Origin: Lentisphaerota bacterium
GTDB lineage: Bacteria; Verrucomicrobiota; Lentisphaeria; Oligosphaerales; PUNB01
Direction of reading: 5' to 3'
NCBI GenBank assembly: GCA_003552565.1
Contig: PUNB01000212.1
Location: 1-6,540 of the forward strand
DNA: 6,540 bases
Below the pieces are notes generated by a model that saw nothing but the letters and a program-made list of their open reading frames with translations, made no database searches and had not been told where the DNA came from. This document shows positions 1 through 6,295 of the stretch, in pieces (positions within the stretch are counted from its first letter, which is position 1; the number at the start of each line of letters is the position of its first letter). The position numbers and the translations under genes are program-made.

Positions 1-122
1 CGGCGCAAGGCGCCTGATACCCCGAGGGAGAGACTTGATTAATGGTTTCTGGTGTCAGGTTTCGGGTTTCAGAGAAGTCTCCCTGAACACTGAAGACTGA
101 AACCACGAAGTCTCACATAAGC
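1..122 (+). repeat. Heptamer-rich dispersed repeat, copy A (inverted relative to copy B)
   Basis: This stretch aligns along its whole length, with scattered substitutions and a short indel near 74-79, to the reverse complement of 5194-5309. It starts with CGGCGC and ends with TCTCACATAAGC, which match the two ends of copy B. The core is built of 7-bp units: TGGTTTC (43-49), TGGTGTC (50-56), AGGTTTC (57-63) and GGGTTTC (64-70). After a 13-bp interruption come the inverted units TGAACAC (84-90), TGAAGAC (91-97) and TGAAACC (98-104). The element may extend beyond the window start. No coding sequence is visible in it, so the gap before rnfD is at least 157 bp. Confidence 0.85.
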
Positions 123-157
123 TACACACTCAATTTCAAAAGGATCCCAAATATTTC

Positions 158-1171
158 ATGAGTAACCCTGAAACACCAAAACTGCCGGATCCCGAGCGAC
201 TGATAGTCAGCAGCTCGCCGCATCTGCATAATCCGGAAAACATTCGTCGTATCATGGCGGTGGTTATACTGACCCTGCTGCCCGCGGCCGCCGTCGGAGT
301 CTGGGTTTTCGGTTTCCAGGCTTTGATGGTGTTGTTGTGGTGCTCTTTTGGCTGTGTGGCGGTGGAGTACGGATGCTGCCGCCTGCGGGGACAGGACTCG
401 ACGATCGGCGACGGCAGCGCCTTGCTGACCGGACTTTTACTGGGCATGATCATGCCGGCGAGCGCGCCGTGGTGGGTGTGTTTGCTGGGAGCGCTTCTGG
501 CCATAGGCTTGGGTAAGCAGATTTACGGCGGCCTCGGCTACAATCCTTTCAATCCGGCTCTAGTGGCTCGAGCCGGACTGACCATAGGGTTGCCGACTTT
601 CATGGCTGGCGCCGCCTGGGTGCGGCCCCGGGAGGGCGGTTTCATGCAGCCGCCACAGGCTGTGACCGCGCCGACACCTTTGGACCATTGGCAGACCGAG
701 GGAGTTGTCGGCAGTGAATATATGAATTATTTTCTCGGCAATATGTCCGGAAGTATTGGAGAAGTGTCAGCTCTGGCACTGCTGCTGGGGGGGCTGGTGC
801 TGTTGTATTTTGGTTATATCCGCTGGCAAGTGCCGGCGGGGTTCATAGGCGCGGTGGCGGTGTTTTCCCTGGCCGCCTGGCTTATGGCTCCTGAATCCCA
901 GCCGCCGCCTCATTTTCATCTGCTGACTGGCGGTCTGATGCTCGGCGCCTGGTTTATGGCCACGGATATGGTGACCTCCCCGATCACCGCCCGGGGCGCC
1001 TTGATATTCGGGATCGGCTGCGGCTTAATTACGGCAGTGATCAGAGTTTGGGGCGGTTATCCTGAAGGAATCACCTTCGCCATCTTATTTATGAACGCCT
1101 TGACTCCGTTGATAGATCGATACACGTGCCGGAAACCTTTTGGAGCCGGAAAGGCGGCCGCCGCGGGTTGA
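158..1171 (+). CDS. rnfD: Electron transport complex (Rnf) subunit D, RnfD-like, apparently orphan
   Basis: RnfD is the membrane subunit of the ion-translocating ferredoxin:NAD+ oxidoreductase and normally carries a covalent FMN. At 337 residues it has the usual family length. Family hallmarks are the N-terminal LIVSSSPH at 15-22, GGLGYNPFNPALVARA at 124-139, FLGNMSGSIGEVSALALLLGG at about 192-212, FMATDMVTSPITARG at 266-280, and about nine hydrophobic membrane segments. The expected FMN attachment site is Thr173 in QAVTAPTPL (167-175). The more usual form is D-x-x-S/T-x-A-T-P-L, so Asp is replaced by Gln167 and Ala by Pro172. The ATG start lies 13 bp after AGGA (141-144), a rather long spacing; the residues before LIVSSSPH are a short hydrophilic extension. 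The neighbours are not Rnf genes: a repeat lies upstream and uxaC downstream. The family call is firm. Whether the protein works in a complete Rnf complex cannot be told from this window. Confidence 0.93.
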   Translation: MSNPETPKLPDPERLIVSSSPHLHNPENIRRIMAVVILTLLPAAAVGVWVFGFQALMVLLWCSFGCVAVEYGCCRLRGQDSTIGDGSALLTGLLLGMIMPASAPWWVCLLGALLAIGLGKQIYGGLGYNPFNPALVARAGLTIGLPTFMAGAAWVRPREGGFMQPPQAVTAPTPLDHWQTEGVVGSEYMNYFLGNMSGSIGEVSALALLLGGLVLLYFGYIRWQVPAGFIGAVAVFSLAAWLMAPESQPPPHFHLLTGGLMLGAWFMATDMVTSPITARGALIFGIGCGLITAVIRVWGGYPEGITFAILFMNALTPLIDRYTCRKPFGAGKAAAAG

Positions 1172-1207
1172 GTATTTTTTGCAAAAAAAAGAATACTGTG
1201 ATTTTTT
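1171..1207 (+). terminator. Possible AT-rich hairpin terminator after rnfD
   Basis: AGTATTTTTT (1171-1180) can pair with AAAAGAATACT-type sequence ending at 1197, giving a stem of about 10 bp with one G-T pair and a 7-nt loop. It is followed by a six-T run (1202-1207). The stem begins on the last base of the rnfD stop codon. It is nearly all A-T, so the fold is weak; it could slow or partly end transcription before uxaC rather than stop it fully. Confidence 0.35.
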
Positions 1208-1240
1208 AAGTTTAAGAAAACAAATTAGGAGAATGCAATT

Positions 1241-2608
1241 ATGGCTTTTATGGATGAGCGTTATCTTTTAAACAATGAACCGGCGTTTGAAATTTATCAG
1301 CAGGTGAAGGATCTGCCGATAGTTGATCCGCATACTCACGCGGATGTTAAACAGATCCTGGACAACCAGCCTTTTGATGACATCTGGCAGGCAGAAGCGG
1401 CGACCGATCATTACGTCTGGGAAATGCTTCGCAAGCGCGGGGTTCCAGAAGAGAAAATCACCGGTGATAATTTTTCCAATCGTGAAAAATGGCTGTCTTT
1501 GGCGCGGGTTTTTCCGTGGATCGCCGGCAATCCTGTTTACGAATGGATTCACCTGGATTTAAAACGGCAGCTGGGAATAGATGAAGAGCTTAATCAGGGC
1601 ACGGGAGAGGAGATTTGGAACCATTGTAAAGCGGCCTTTCAGGAAGAGCATATGCGGCCTCGGGCGCTGCTGGAAAAAATGAATGTGGAAGTGATTTGTT
1701 CGACCGATGATCCGATTGATTCTCTGGAAGATCATCGTCGGCTCAATGAACAGTGCCCGGGATTGGTGCGGCCGACTTTTCGTCCGGACAAGGCGATGAA
1801 TATTTTCAGTGCCGACTGGCGCTCTTATATTTCAAAGCTGGAGGAGCGGGTCAACGGCAAATTTAAAAATATTCAGGATTTGGTCGCCGCCTTGCAGCAG
1901 ACGCATGACTGGTTCGCTGAGAACGGCTGTGTGGCCAGTGATCATGGAGTGGAGGTGCCTTACGGATATTATGTGCAGACCCAGGAAGCGGACGCGGTTT
2001 TCCGTAAAGCTTATGACGGCGGAGAACTGGACCAGGATGAGATGATCGCTTTTATGTCTTATCTGCTGAATGAACTGGCCGAAATGGATGCCGCCAAGGA
2101 CTGGGTTTTTCAGCTGCATGTCGGGGTGGCCAGGGATTTGCGCGATTCTCTGTATAATCGGCTCGGTCCCGATTCCGGCGGAGATGTTTCCAATCACCTT
2201 ATCAGCTACGTCGAGCCTCTGACCCCGCTGCTCAATCGTTTTGATGATCGTCTTAAGACTGTGATTTACTGTATTGAGCCTGGTCATCAGTCGACTGTCG
2301 CCACTTTGTGCCGGGCCTTCGGTGCCAACGTCAATATTGGTTCCGCCTGGTGGCTCAATGACAGTCCGATCGGGATGAGGAGGCAGCTGGAGTATATCGG
2401 TTCAGTTGATCTGTTGGCTAATATGGCGGGAATGGTTTCCGATTCACGCAAACTCTTGTCCTATGGTTCCAGGCATGAAATGTTCCGCCGCACTCTGTGC
2501 GATACGCTGGGTGAGATGGTCGAGCGCGGGCAGATGTCGCCGGAGATCGCCGCCGATCTTGCTACTCATCTGTGTTATCAGCGGCCGAAGCAGTTCTTCG
2601 GGGTCTGA
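1241..2608 (+). CDS. uxaC: Uronate (glucuronate/galacturonate) isomerase, Thermotoga-like form
   Basis: UxaC interconverts D-glucuronate with D-fructuronate and D-galacturonate with D-tagaturonate, the first cytoplasmic step of hexuronate breakdown. It is an amidohydrolase-fold enzyme of about 450-470 residues; this one has 455. Visible signatures are DPHTH with metal-type His31 and His33, GNPVYEWIHLDL (96-107), TDDPIDSLEDH (155-165), RPDKAMNI (181-188), GCVASDH (229-235), QLHVG with His293, SAWWLNDSPIGM (368-379) and DSRKLLSYGSR (401-411). From memory of the sequences, it resembles the Thermotoga maritima enzyme (KDLPIVDPH, ATDHYVWE) more than E. coli UxaC. The ATG has a good AGGAG (1227-1231) nine bases upstream. 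The usual partners (uxuA/uxuB or uxaA/uxaB) are not in the window, so which uronate it serves is open. The frame is intact. Confidence 0.96.
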   Translation: MAFMDERYLLNNEPAFEIYQQVKDLPIVDPHTHADVKQILDNQPFDDIWQAEAATDHYVWEMLRKRGVPEEKITGDNFSNREKWLSLARVFPWIAGNPVYEWIHLDLKRQLGIDEELNQGTGEEIWNHCKAAFQEEHMRPRALLEKMNVEVICSTDDPIDSLEDHRRLNEQCPGLVRPTFRPDKAMNIFSADWRSYISKLEERVNGKFKNIQDLVAALQQTHDWFAENGCVASDHGVEVPYGYYVQTQEADAVFRKAYDGGELDQDEMIAFMSYLLNELAEMDAAKDWVFQLHVGVARDLRDSLYNRLGPDSGGDVSNHLISYVEPLTPLLNRFDDRLKTVIYCIEPGHQSTVATLCRAFGANVNIGSAWWLNDSPIGMRRQLEYIGSVDLLANMAGMVSDSRKLLSYGSRHEMFRRTLCDTLGEMVERGQMSPEIAADLATHLCYQRPKQFFGV

Positions 2609-2750
2609 GCCCGACCGCTGAGTGCTTTTGCTCCCGGATATCCCGGATGGAAACACCAGTGGACAACATAATCTGAATTCGTAATCTGTAATCCTGCGGA
2701 CGAAGAACCAGGTGTTTCATACCAGCTGAATTCATTCGTTTTGCGATTAT

Positions 2751-2808
2751 TAGTGTGGATTAGTGTGAATTAGTGGTTCAAAAAGCAATTAACCGCGAAT
2801 TACACCAA
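2751..2808 (+). repeat. TAGTGTGAATTAGTGGTT-type intergenic repeat with imperfect inverted halves
   Basis: TAGTGTGGAT (2751-2760) and TAGTGTGAAT (2761-2770) are a direct 10-bp near-duplicate, followed by TAGTGGTT. After an A-rich spacer (2779-2790) the inverted form AACCGCGAATTACACCAA (2791-2808) follows. The left half 2761-2778 is roughly its reverse complement, with mismatches and one indel. Sequences of this style are scattered between genes in many environmental bacterial genomes; that is recollection, not a search result. A weak stem-loop is possible. Confidence 0.5.
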
Positions 2809-2828
2809 TGGCAACTTTAAAATTCCTT

Positions 2829-2833
2829 AGGAG
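2829..2833 (+). promoter_or_regulatory. Ribosome binding site fixing the start of the GT4 fusion gene
   Basis: AGGAG lies six bases before the ATG at 2840. It supports that start, as does the encoded MKIAYIGTYPP, which is a natural beginning for a GT-B glycosyltransferase fold. Confidence 0.75.
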
Positions 2834-2839
2834 CAGCCC

Positions 2840-5083
2840 ATGAAAATCGCTTATATCGGCACGTATCCGCCGCGCCAGTGCGGCATTGCCACTTTCAGTC
2901 AGAATCTGATTCGTTCCATTGCCATGAATACGGAAGAGAAGGAGGTGGTCAGTCACGCCAACGTGATTGCTATGAACAACCCCGGCTGCGAATCAGCTTA
3001 TGATTATCCGGAAGAAGTGAAATTGACCATACGCCAGGAGGAACAGCGAGACTACATCAATGCTGCCCGCTTTGTCAACCTGAGTGATTCTCAGGCTTGT
3101 GTTATCAATCATGAGTTCGGTATTTACGGCGGCGCTGACGGTATCTACCTCCTTCCCTTGCTGCACCGAATAAAGATACCTCTGATGGTCACCCTGCATA
3201 CGGTGCTGCGGGAGCCGACTCCGGGACAAAAGAGCGTTATTCAGGAAATCGGCAAGGCGGCGGATCGCATCGTTGTAATGAGCCGGAAGGCGGTTCAGTT
3301 CCTGACCACAATTTATGATATACCGAGAGAAAAAATCGCCATAATCGAGCATGGCGTGCCGGATTTTCCTGCTGTGTCGCATGAAGAAATGAAGCGTCGA
3401 TTCAATTTTGATCAGCGAATGGTGCTTCTCACTTTCGGGCTGCTGAGCCGTAACAAAGGGTTGGAGACAGTGCTTGAAGCTCTTCCGCAAGTGGTTGATA
3501 AACACCCGGAGCTGCTTTATGTCATTCTGGGGAAAACTCACCCGGAAGTGGTCAAGCACAGCGGCGAAGAGTATCGGGAGCATTTGAATTTATTAGTTAA
3601 AAAATACAATCTCCAGAACAATGTTTCGTTCTTGCCGAAATTTGTTCAGGAATCCGAGTTGTTCGAATATTTGAGTGCCTGCGACATCTATGTCACACCT
3701 TATTTGAACGAGGCGCAGATCACCAGCGGCACTCTTGCTTACGCTGTGGGGGCGGGGGCGGCGGTTCTGTCAACGCCTTATTGGCATGCCGAGGAGCTGT
3801 TGAGCGAGGGGAGAGGCAGGCTGTTTGATTTCCATGATTCCCGTCAGCTGGCGGAAATACTTAACGAACTGCTGGAGCATCCGGAAAGATTGGGTGATAT
3901 CCGGAAAAAAGCTTATGAATACGGCAAGCGCATTCGCTGGCCTCTGATCGGCGGTCAGTACCTCGAACTGGCCAGAGCGTGCAGGCAGGAGCGAGGGACA
4001 GCCGTCAAGCCGGAAACCAAGATGCAGATAGACATCTCTCTATTGCCGCGTTTCAGCCTGGAACATATAAAAAGACTGACCGATGACACCGGCATTGTTC
4101 AGCATGCCACCTACGGCATCCCTAACCTGAAAGAGGGGTATTGTCTGGATGACAACGCCAGAGCGCTGCTGATGGCGCTGATGGCTTATCGGCAGAAAAA
4201 GGATCCGGACGCTTTACGCTTCATCCCTGTTTACCTCAGTTATATTCATTACATGCAGAATGATCAGGGGGCTTTTCGTAATTTCCTCAGTTTCGACCGT
4301 CGTTTTCTGGATCAGGAGGGCAGCGAAGACTCATTCGGACGCACGATCTGGGCATTGGGATACCTTATATTCAGGGCTCCGAACAACGCCTACCGGGAGT
4401 TCTCCAAGGAATTGCTGGAGAAATCATTCGGCTACATGGAGAACCTGACTCATTTACGGGGTATCGCCAACAGCATAATCGGGCTGAGTTACTATCTGAA
4501 ATCTTTTGGTATGGATCAGGGCCGTCGAGAGCTGTTGGCGACCTTGGCGACCAAGCTGGTGGAAGCATTTAACAACAGTGCTGACGGTGAATGGCAATGG
4601 TTCGAGTCAGAACTTACCTACGACAACGCCATCCTGCCGCTCAGTCTTTATCACGCCGCGGAGATCCTTGAAGACCAAGGTTTTCTGCGGACGGCGGAAG
4701 CATCGACTCGCTTTCTTGAAGAAAACACCATGGAAAAAGGTTACCTTTCCCTCATCGGCTCGGAAGGATGGTATCGCAAAGGCGGGGAAAAAGCAGTGTT
4801 CGACCAGCAGGCTATTGACACCATGGCCAATGTCAGGCTGTTTTTTCAAGCTTTCAAGGTGACCAGAAAATCTGAATACATAGAAAAAATGTTTCTCTCT
4901 TTTCTCTGGTTCATGGGCGAGAACGAACTGGGGCTGCGTTTGTATGATCCTGAGACCTGCGGCTGTTGTGACGGCCTGCAGCCGGGAGGGGTCAATCGGA
5001 ACCAGGGCGCGGAAAGCACCCTGGCTTATCTGATTTCCCATCTGACCGTGCTCAGCGCTTTGGAGTTTGAAGAAGCGCGGTAG
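2840..5083 (+). CDS. Two-domain protein: GT4 glycosyltransferase fused to alpha/alpha-toroid domain
   Basis: The 747-residue protein has two parts. Residues 1 to about 380 form a GT-B, GT4-type glycosyltransferase: N-terminal glycine-containing loop YPPRQCGIATFSQNL (9-23), VTLHT (117-121), the domain-linking FGLLSRNKGLE (199-209) with Arg204 and Lys206 for donor phosphate, and the donor site EAQITSGTLAYAVGAG (291-306). In the usual E-x7-E motif the first Glu is Glu291, but the second position is Leu299. Residues about 395-747 look like an all-helical (alpha/alpha)6-barrel with acidic motifs: CLDDNARALL (435-444), SEDSFGRTIWALG (495-507), LTYDNAILPLSLYH (592-605), DQQAIDTMANVRLFF (655-669) and CGCCDGLQPGGVNRNQGAESTLAY (707-730, split here only for reference). 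Such barrels occur in glycoside hydrolases and epimerases. There is no signal peptide or membrane segment, so it should be cytoplasmic. From memory, similar fusions in Bacteroidota and others lie near GH130 mannoside phosphorylases; none is visible here. Donor and acceptor are unknown. Confidence 0.9.
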   Translation: MKIAYIGTYPPRQCGIATFSQNLIRSIAMNTEEKEVVSHANVIAMNNPGCESAYDYPEEVKLTIRQEEQRDYINAARFVNLSDSQACVINHEFGIYGGADGIYLLPLLHRIKIPLMVTLHTVLREPTPGQKSVIQEIGKAADRIVVMSRKAVQFLTTIYDIPREKIAIIEHGVPDFPAVSHEEMKRRFNFDQRMVLLTFGLLSRNKGLETVLEALPQVVDKHPELLYVILGKTHPEVVKHSGEEYREHLNLLVKKYNLQNNVSFLPKFVQESELFEYLSACDIYVTPYLNEAQITSGTLAYAVGAGAAVLSTPYWHAEELLSEGRGRLFDFHDSRQLAEILNELLEHPERLGDIRKKAYEYGKRIRWPLIGGQYLELARACRQERGTAVKPETKMQIDISLLPRFSLEHIKRLTDDTGIVQHATYGIPNLKEGYCLDDNARALLMALMAYRQKKDPDALRFIPVYLSYIHYMQNDQGAFRNFLSFDRRFLDQEGSEDSFGRTIWALGYLIFRAPNNAYREFSKELLEKSFGYMENLTHLRGIANSIIGLSYYLKSFGMDQGRRELLATLATKLVEAFNNSADGEWQWFESELTYDNAILPLSLYHAAEILEDQGFLRTAEASTRFLEENTMEKGYLSLIGSEGWYRKGGEKAVFDQQAIDTMANVRLFFQAFKVTRKSEYIEKMFLSFLWFMGENELGLRLYDPETCGCCDGLQPGGVNRNQGAESTLAYLISHLTVLSALEFEEAR

Positions 5084-5090
5084 ACTTAGT

Positions 5091-5109
5091 GTCTTGTGCG
5101 AGACTTTTT
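5091..5109 (+). terminator. Weak candidate terminator after the GT4 fusion gene
   Basis: GTCT (5091-5094) pairs with AGAC (5101-5104), extended by one T-G pair around a 4-nt loop, and is followed directly by five T residues (5105-5109), eight bases past the stop codon. The stem is short, and the GAGACTT part also belongs to the repeat family, so this may be chance. Confidence 0.25.
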
Positions 5110-5115
5110 GGCTCC

Positions 5116-5136
5116 AGGTTTCAGTGTTCTGGTGTC
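5116..5136 (+). repeat. Partial heptamer repeat, copy C
   Basis: Three in-register 7-bp units are present: AGGTTTC (5116-5122), AGTGTTC (5123-5129) and TGGTGTC (5130-5136). They match the order of the left arm of copy B (5218-5238) but lack the inverted right arm. A GAGACTTTTT motif just before it (5100-5109) resembles the GAGACTTGTT found in the reverse complement of copy B. Confidence 0.7.
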
Positions 5137-5145
5137 AGATGGTGG

Positions 5146-5164
5146 CCGGAGCTTCCAGCTCCGG
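5146..5164. repeat. Perfect GC-rich hairpin CCGGAGCT-TCC-AGCTCCGG
   Basis: An exact 8-bp inverted repeat (5146-5153 with 5157-5164) surrounds a 3-base loop. It lies between two converging genes, 63 bp past the GT4 fusion stop codon, and has no T-run on either side. It could act as an RNA 3'-end stabiliser or be a small palindromic repeat. Confidence 0.65.
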
Positions 5165-5179
5165 ATTGTCCAGCGCATT

Positions 5180-5201
5180 GCGCCGGCGGTTGGGCTTATG
5201 T
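5180..5201 (+). repeat. 22-bp direct repeat, left copy (pairs with 5304-5325)
   Basis: The sequence GCGCCGGCGGT-(T/C)-GGGCTTATGT occurs here and at 5304-5325 with one mismatch, 124 bp apart. It brackets copy B of the heptamer repeat. Its two halves, GCGCCG and GCTTATGTGAGA, are also the two ends of copy A in inverted orientation, so this is the junction between successive repeat units. Confidence 0.8.
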
Positions 5202-5309
5202 GAGAGTTCATGGTTTCAGGTTTCAGTGTTCAGGTGTCTGAAACCCGAAACCTGACACCAGAAACCATTCAACAAGTCTCACCCCCAGGGTATCAGGTGT
5301 CTCGCGCCG
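5194..5309 (-). repeat. Heptamer-rich dispersed repeat, copy B, with palindromic 7-bp core
   Basis: This is the full copy that matches 1-122 in inverted orientation. Its core at 5211-5266 is eight perfectly phased 7-mers. The forward ones are TGGTTTC, AGGTTTC, AGTGTTC and AGGTGTC; the inverted ones are TGAAACC, CGAAACC, TGACACC and AGAAACC. The left arm (5211-5238) and right arm (5239-5266) can fold into a long imperfect hairpin with almost no loop. The outer part 5267-5309 carries the GAGACTTGTT and ACACCTGATA motifs on the minus strand. Confidence 0.85.
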
Positions 5310-5325
5310 GCGGTCGGGCTTATGT
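5304..5325 (+). repeat. 22-bp direct repeat, right copy
   Basis: Matches 5180-5201 with a single T-to-C difference. After it the sequence changes to AAAAAACGG instead of the heptamer core, so a second repeat unit begins here but is not completed. Confidence 0.8.
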
Positions 5326-5355
5326 AAAAAACGGTTCTTTGTGCTTCGTTCGTCG

Positions 5356-5387
5356 TTATCAGTGTTAATCAGTCTCCATCCGTGGTT
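5356..5387 (+). repeat. CCATCCGTGGTT-type dispersed intergenic repeat
   Basis: The run TTATCAGTGTTAATCAGTCT followed by CCATCCGTGGTT is of a kind I recall from between genes in many unrelated environmental bacteria. It shares the pattern AGTGT-AAT-AGT-GTGGTT with the element at 2751-2778. Its origin and role are unknown to me. Confidence 0.5.
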
Positions 5388-5464
5388 TTTTAAGACTTTT
5401 GTCAAGTCCTGACACCCGAAATCACGCCCAGTACCTCTTCTTGCAGTGACACCGCTAATGTTTG

Positions 5465-6289
5465 TCATATCGTTTCTTCGTCAGGCTCGGAAATAATTCT
5501 TTCGCTTGGCATTATATCGTTCAGTTCGACTTTCGGATGATGGTAGCGCGGCTGGTGTGGACTTCTTCCGCCGTATTGAACGGCCGCTTCGGGACACCAG
5601 TGCAGACAGGCGAAGCACTGCTCGCAATGGTGCTGCCAGACCGGCGTTCCATTTTTCAGGAAAATATTCTCCACTGGACAGACGGCGGCGCAAATACCGC
5701 ACTGAGTGCATTTCTCGTCGGCATAGAATTTTTTGTCTGCTTTCAGTACGTTTCGCACAAAAAGCGGATTGCCGATTTTTCCCGCCGTTCGAGAAAAGAC
5801 ATTGGCTTGGTCCATGCCATTCGGCTCTTCACGATTCAGGTCGGTAATTACATGTTGAATCTTTTCTTCCGCTTCCCGCAGCAGGCGTTCCCGCTTTTCC
5901 GATTTTGGCGGACCGCCCATGGGGGGATAGTTTTCAGGCATTTTAATCGCGTACATGGCGTTCAATTTCAAGCCGCGACGCTCCAGCAGCCTGCTGGTTA
6001 TGCTGCCTCCCGCCCCGAGCATGCCGGCATAAGTGGCGGCGGCGAAAACGAAGGACACGTGCTCGGTCGGTAGTTTTCGCATGAAGCGCTGGACAATCAG
6101 CGGCGGGCCGCACCCGTATATGGGGAACACCAGCCCCATCCGGGGAGCGCTTTTCAATGGATCTTTTGAGCGCATGGCATCGGCGATGGAAATCATTTCC
6201 GTCTTGCCCTTCAGTCCTTCGGCGATGGAGCGGGCGGTGTGCAGTGAATTGCCGGTGCCGGAAAACCAGTATATTATTGTATCAGACAT
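5465..6289 (-). CDS. EFR1-type flavodoxin-ferredoxin fusion protein
   Basis: This is a 274-residue soluble electron carrier. Residues 1 to about 155 form a flavodoxin-like domain beginning TIIYWFSGTGNS (4-15), where SGTGNS is the FMN-phosphate loop. The C-terminal part has two cluster-binding motifs, each CxxCxxCxxxCP: Cys194/197/200/204 and Cys222/225/228/232. This arrangement matches the EFR1 family, common in anaerobes; members are presumed to pass low-potential electrons between an FMN and two [4Fe-4S] clusters, with partners mostly unknown. The ATG is preceded by AGGAT eight bases upstream (6298-6302). That site overlaps the stop codon of the dehydratase gene before it, so the two are very likely cotranscribed and translationally coupled. 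All eight cysteines are present and the frame is intact. A physiological partner cannot be named from sequence. Confidence 0.93.
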   Translation of the reverse strand: MSDTIIYWFSGTGNSLHTARSIAEGLKGKTEMISIADAMRSKDPLKSAPRMGLVFPIYGCGPPLIVQRFMRKLPTEHVSFVFAAATYAGMLGAGGSITSRLLERRGLKLNAMYAIKMPENYPPMGGPPKSEKRERLLREAEEKIQHVITDLNREEPNGMDQANVFSRTAGKIGNPLFVRNVLKADKKFYADEKCTQCGICAAVCPVENIFLKNGTPVWQHHCEQCFACLHWCPEAAVQYGGRSPHQPRYHHPKVELNDIMPSERIISEPDEETI

Positions 6290-6295
6290 AAGTGT

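Larger units (their letters stand above)
2609..2839. other. Non-coding intergenic stretch with degenerate dispersed repeats
   Basis: I see no gene in these 231 bp between uxaC and the glycosyltransferase gene. The left part is plain, with two close CCCGGAT copies near 2633-2648 and an AATCTGAATTCGTAATCTGTAATC-like run near 2670-2692. The right part, 2751-2808, holds a separate repeat-like element listed on its own. No convincing promoter or strong terminator could be picked out. The end carries the ribosome binding site AGGAG at 2829-2833. Confidence 0.7.
5084..5464. repeat. Convergent intergenic region made almost wholly of repeats
   Basis: This 381 bp gap lies between the 3' ends of the GT4 fusion gene (+) and the EFR1 gene (-). 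In order it holds a weak hairpin plus T-run (5091-5109), a partial heptamer repeat (5116-5136), a perfect GC-rich hairpin (5146-5164), a full heptamer repeat (5194-5309) bounded by a 22-bp direct repeat, a CCATCCGTGGTT-type repeat (5356-5387) and a last trace of heptamers, TGACACC and CGAAATC, at 5410-5423. I see no gene here. Short open frames that cross it simply read through the repeats. Confidence 0.8.

Noticed and set aside
1832..2287. 151-residue open frame on the minus strand
   Set aside because: It is antisense to conserved uxaC sequence and has no independent support.
2741..2775. Sigma-70-like promoter before the GT4 fusion gene (TTGCGA as -35)
   Set aside because: No acceptable -10 box at the right distance; the sequence is better explained as repeat.
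2993..3583. 196-residue open frame on the minus strand
   Set aside because: It is antisense within the GT4 domain and shows no motif of its own.
1..5309. Composite transposon bounded by the inverted repeat copies
   Set aside because: There is no transposase gene, the copies have diverged, and a further partial copy in the same region points to a dispersed repeat family instead.
5116..5325. Possible CRISPR array
   Set aside because: Repeat units are 7 bp, inverted and continuous, with no constant 24-40 bp repeat and unique spacers, and no cas genes are present.
5223..5468. 81-residue minus-strand frame in the intergenic region
   Set aside because: It is translated repeat sequence (heptamers and the CCATCCGTGGTT-type element), with no ribosome binding site or motif.
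5462..6073. 203-residue open frame on the plus strand
   Set aside because: It lies opposite the EFR1 gene, whose flavodoxin and eight-cysteine motifs are clear; the plus-strand product has no recognisable domain.
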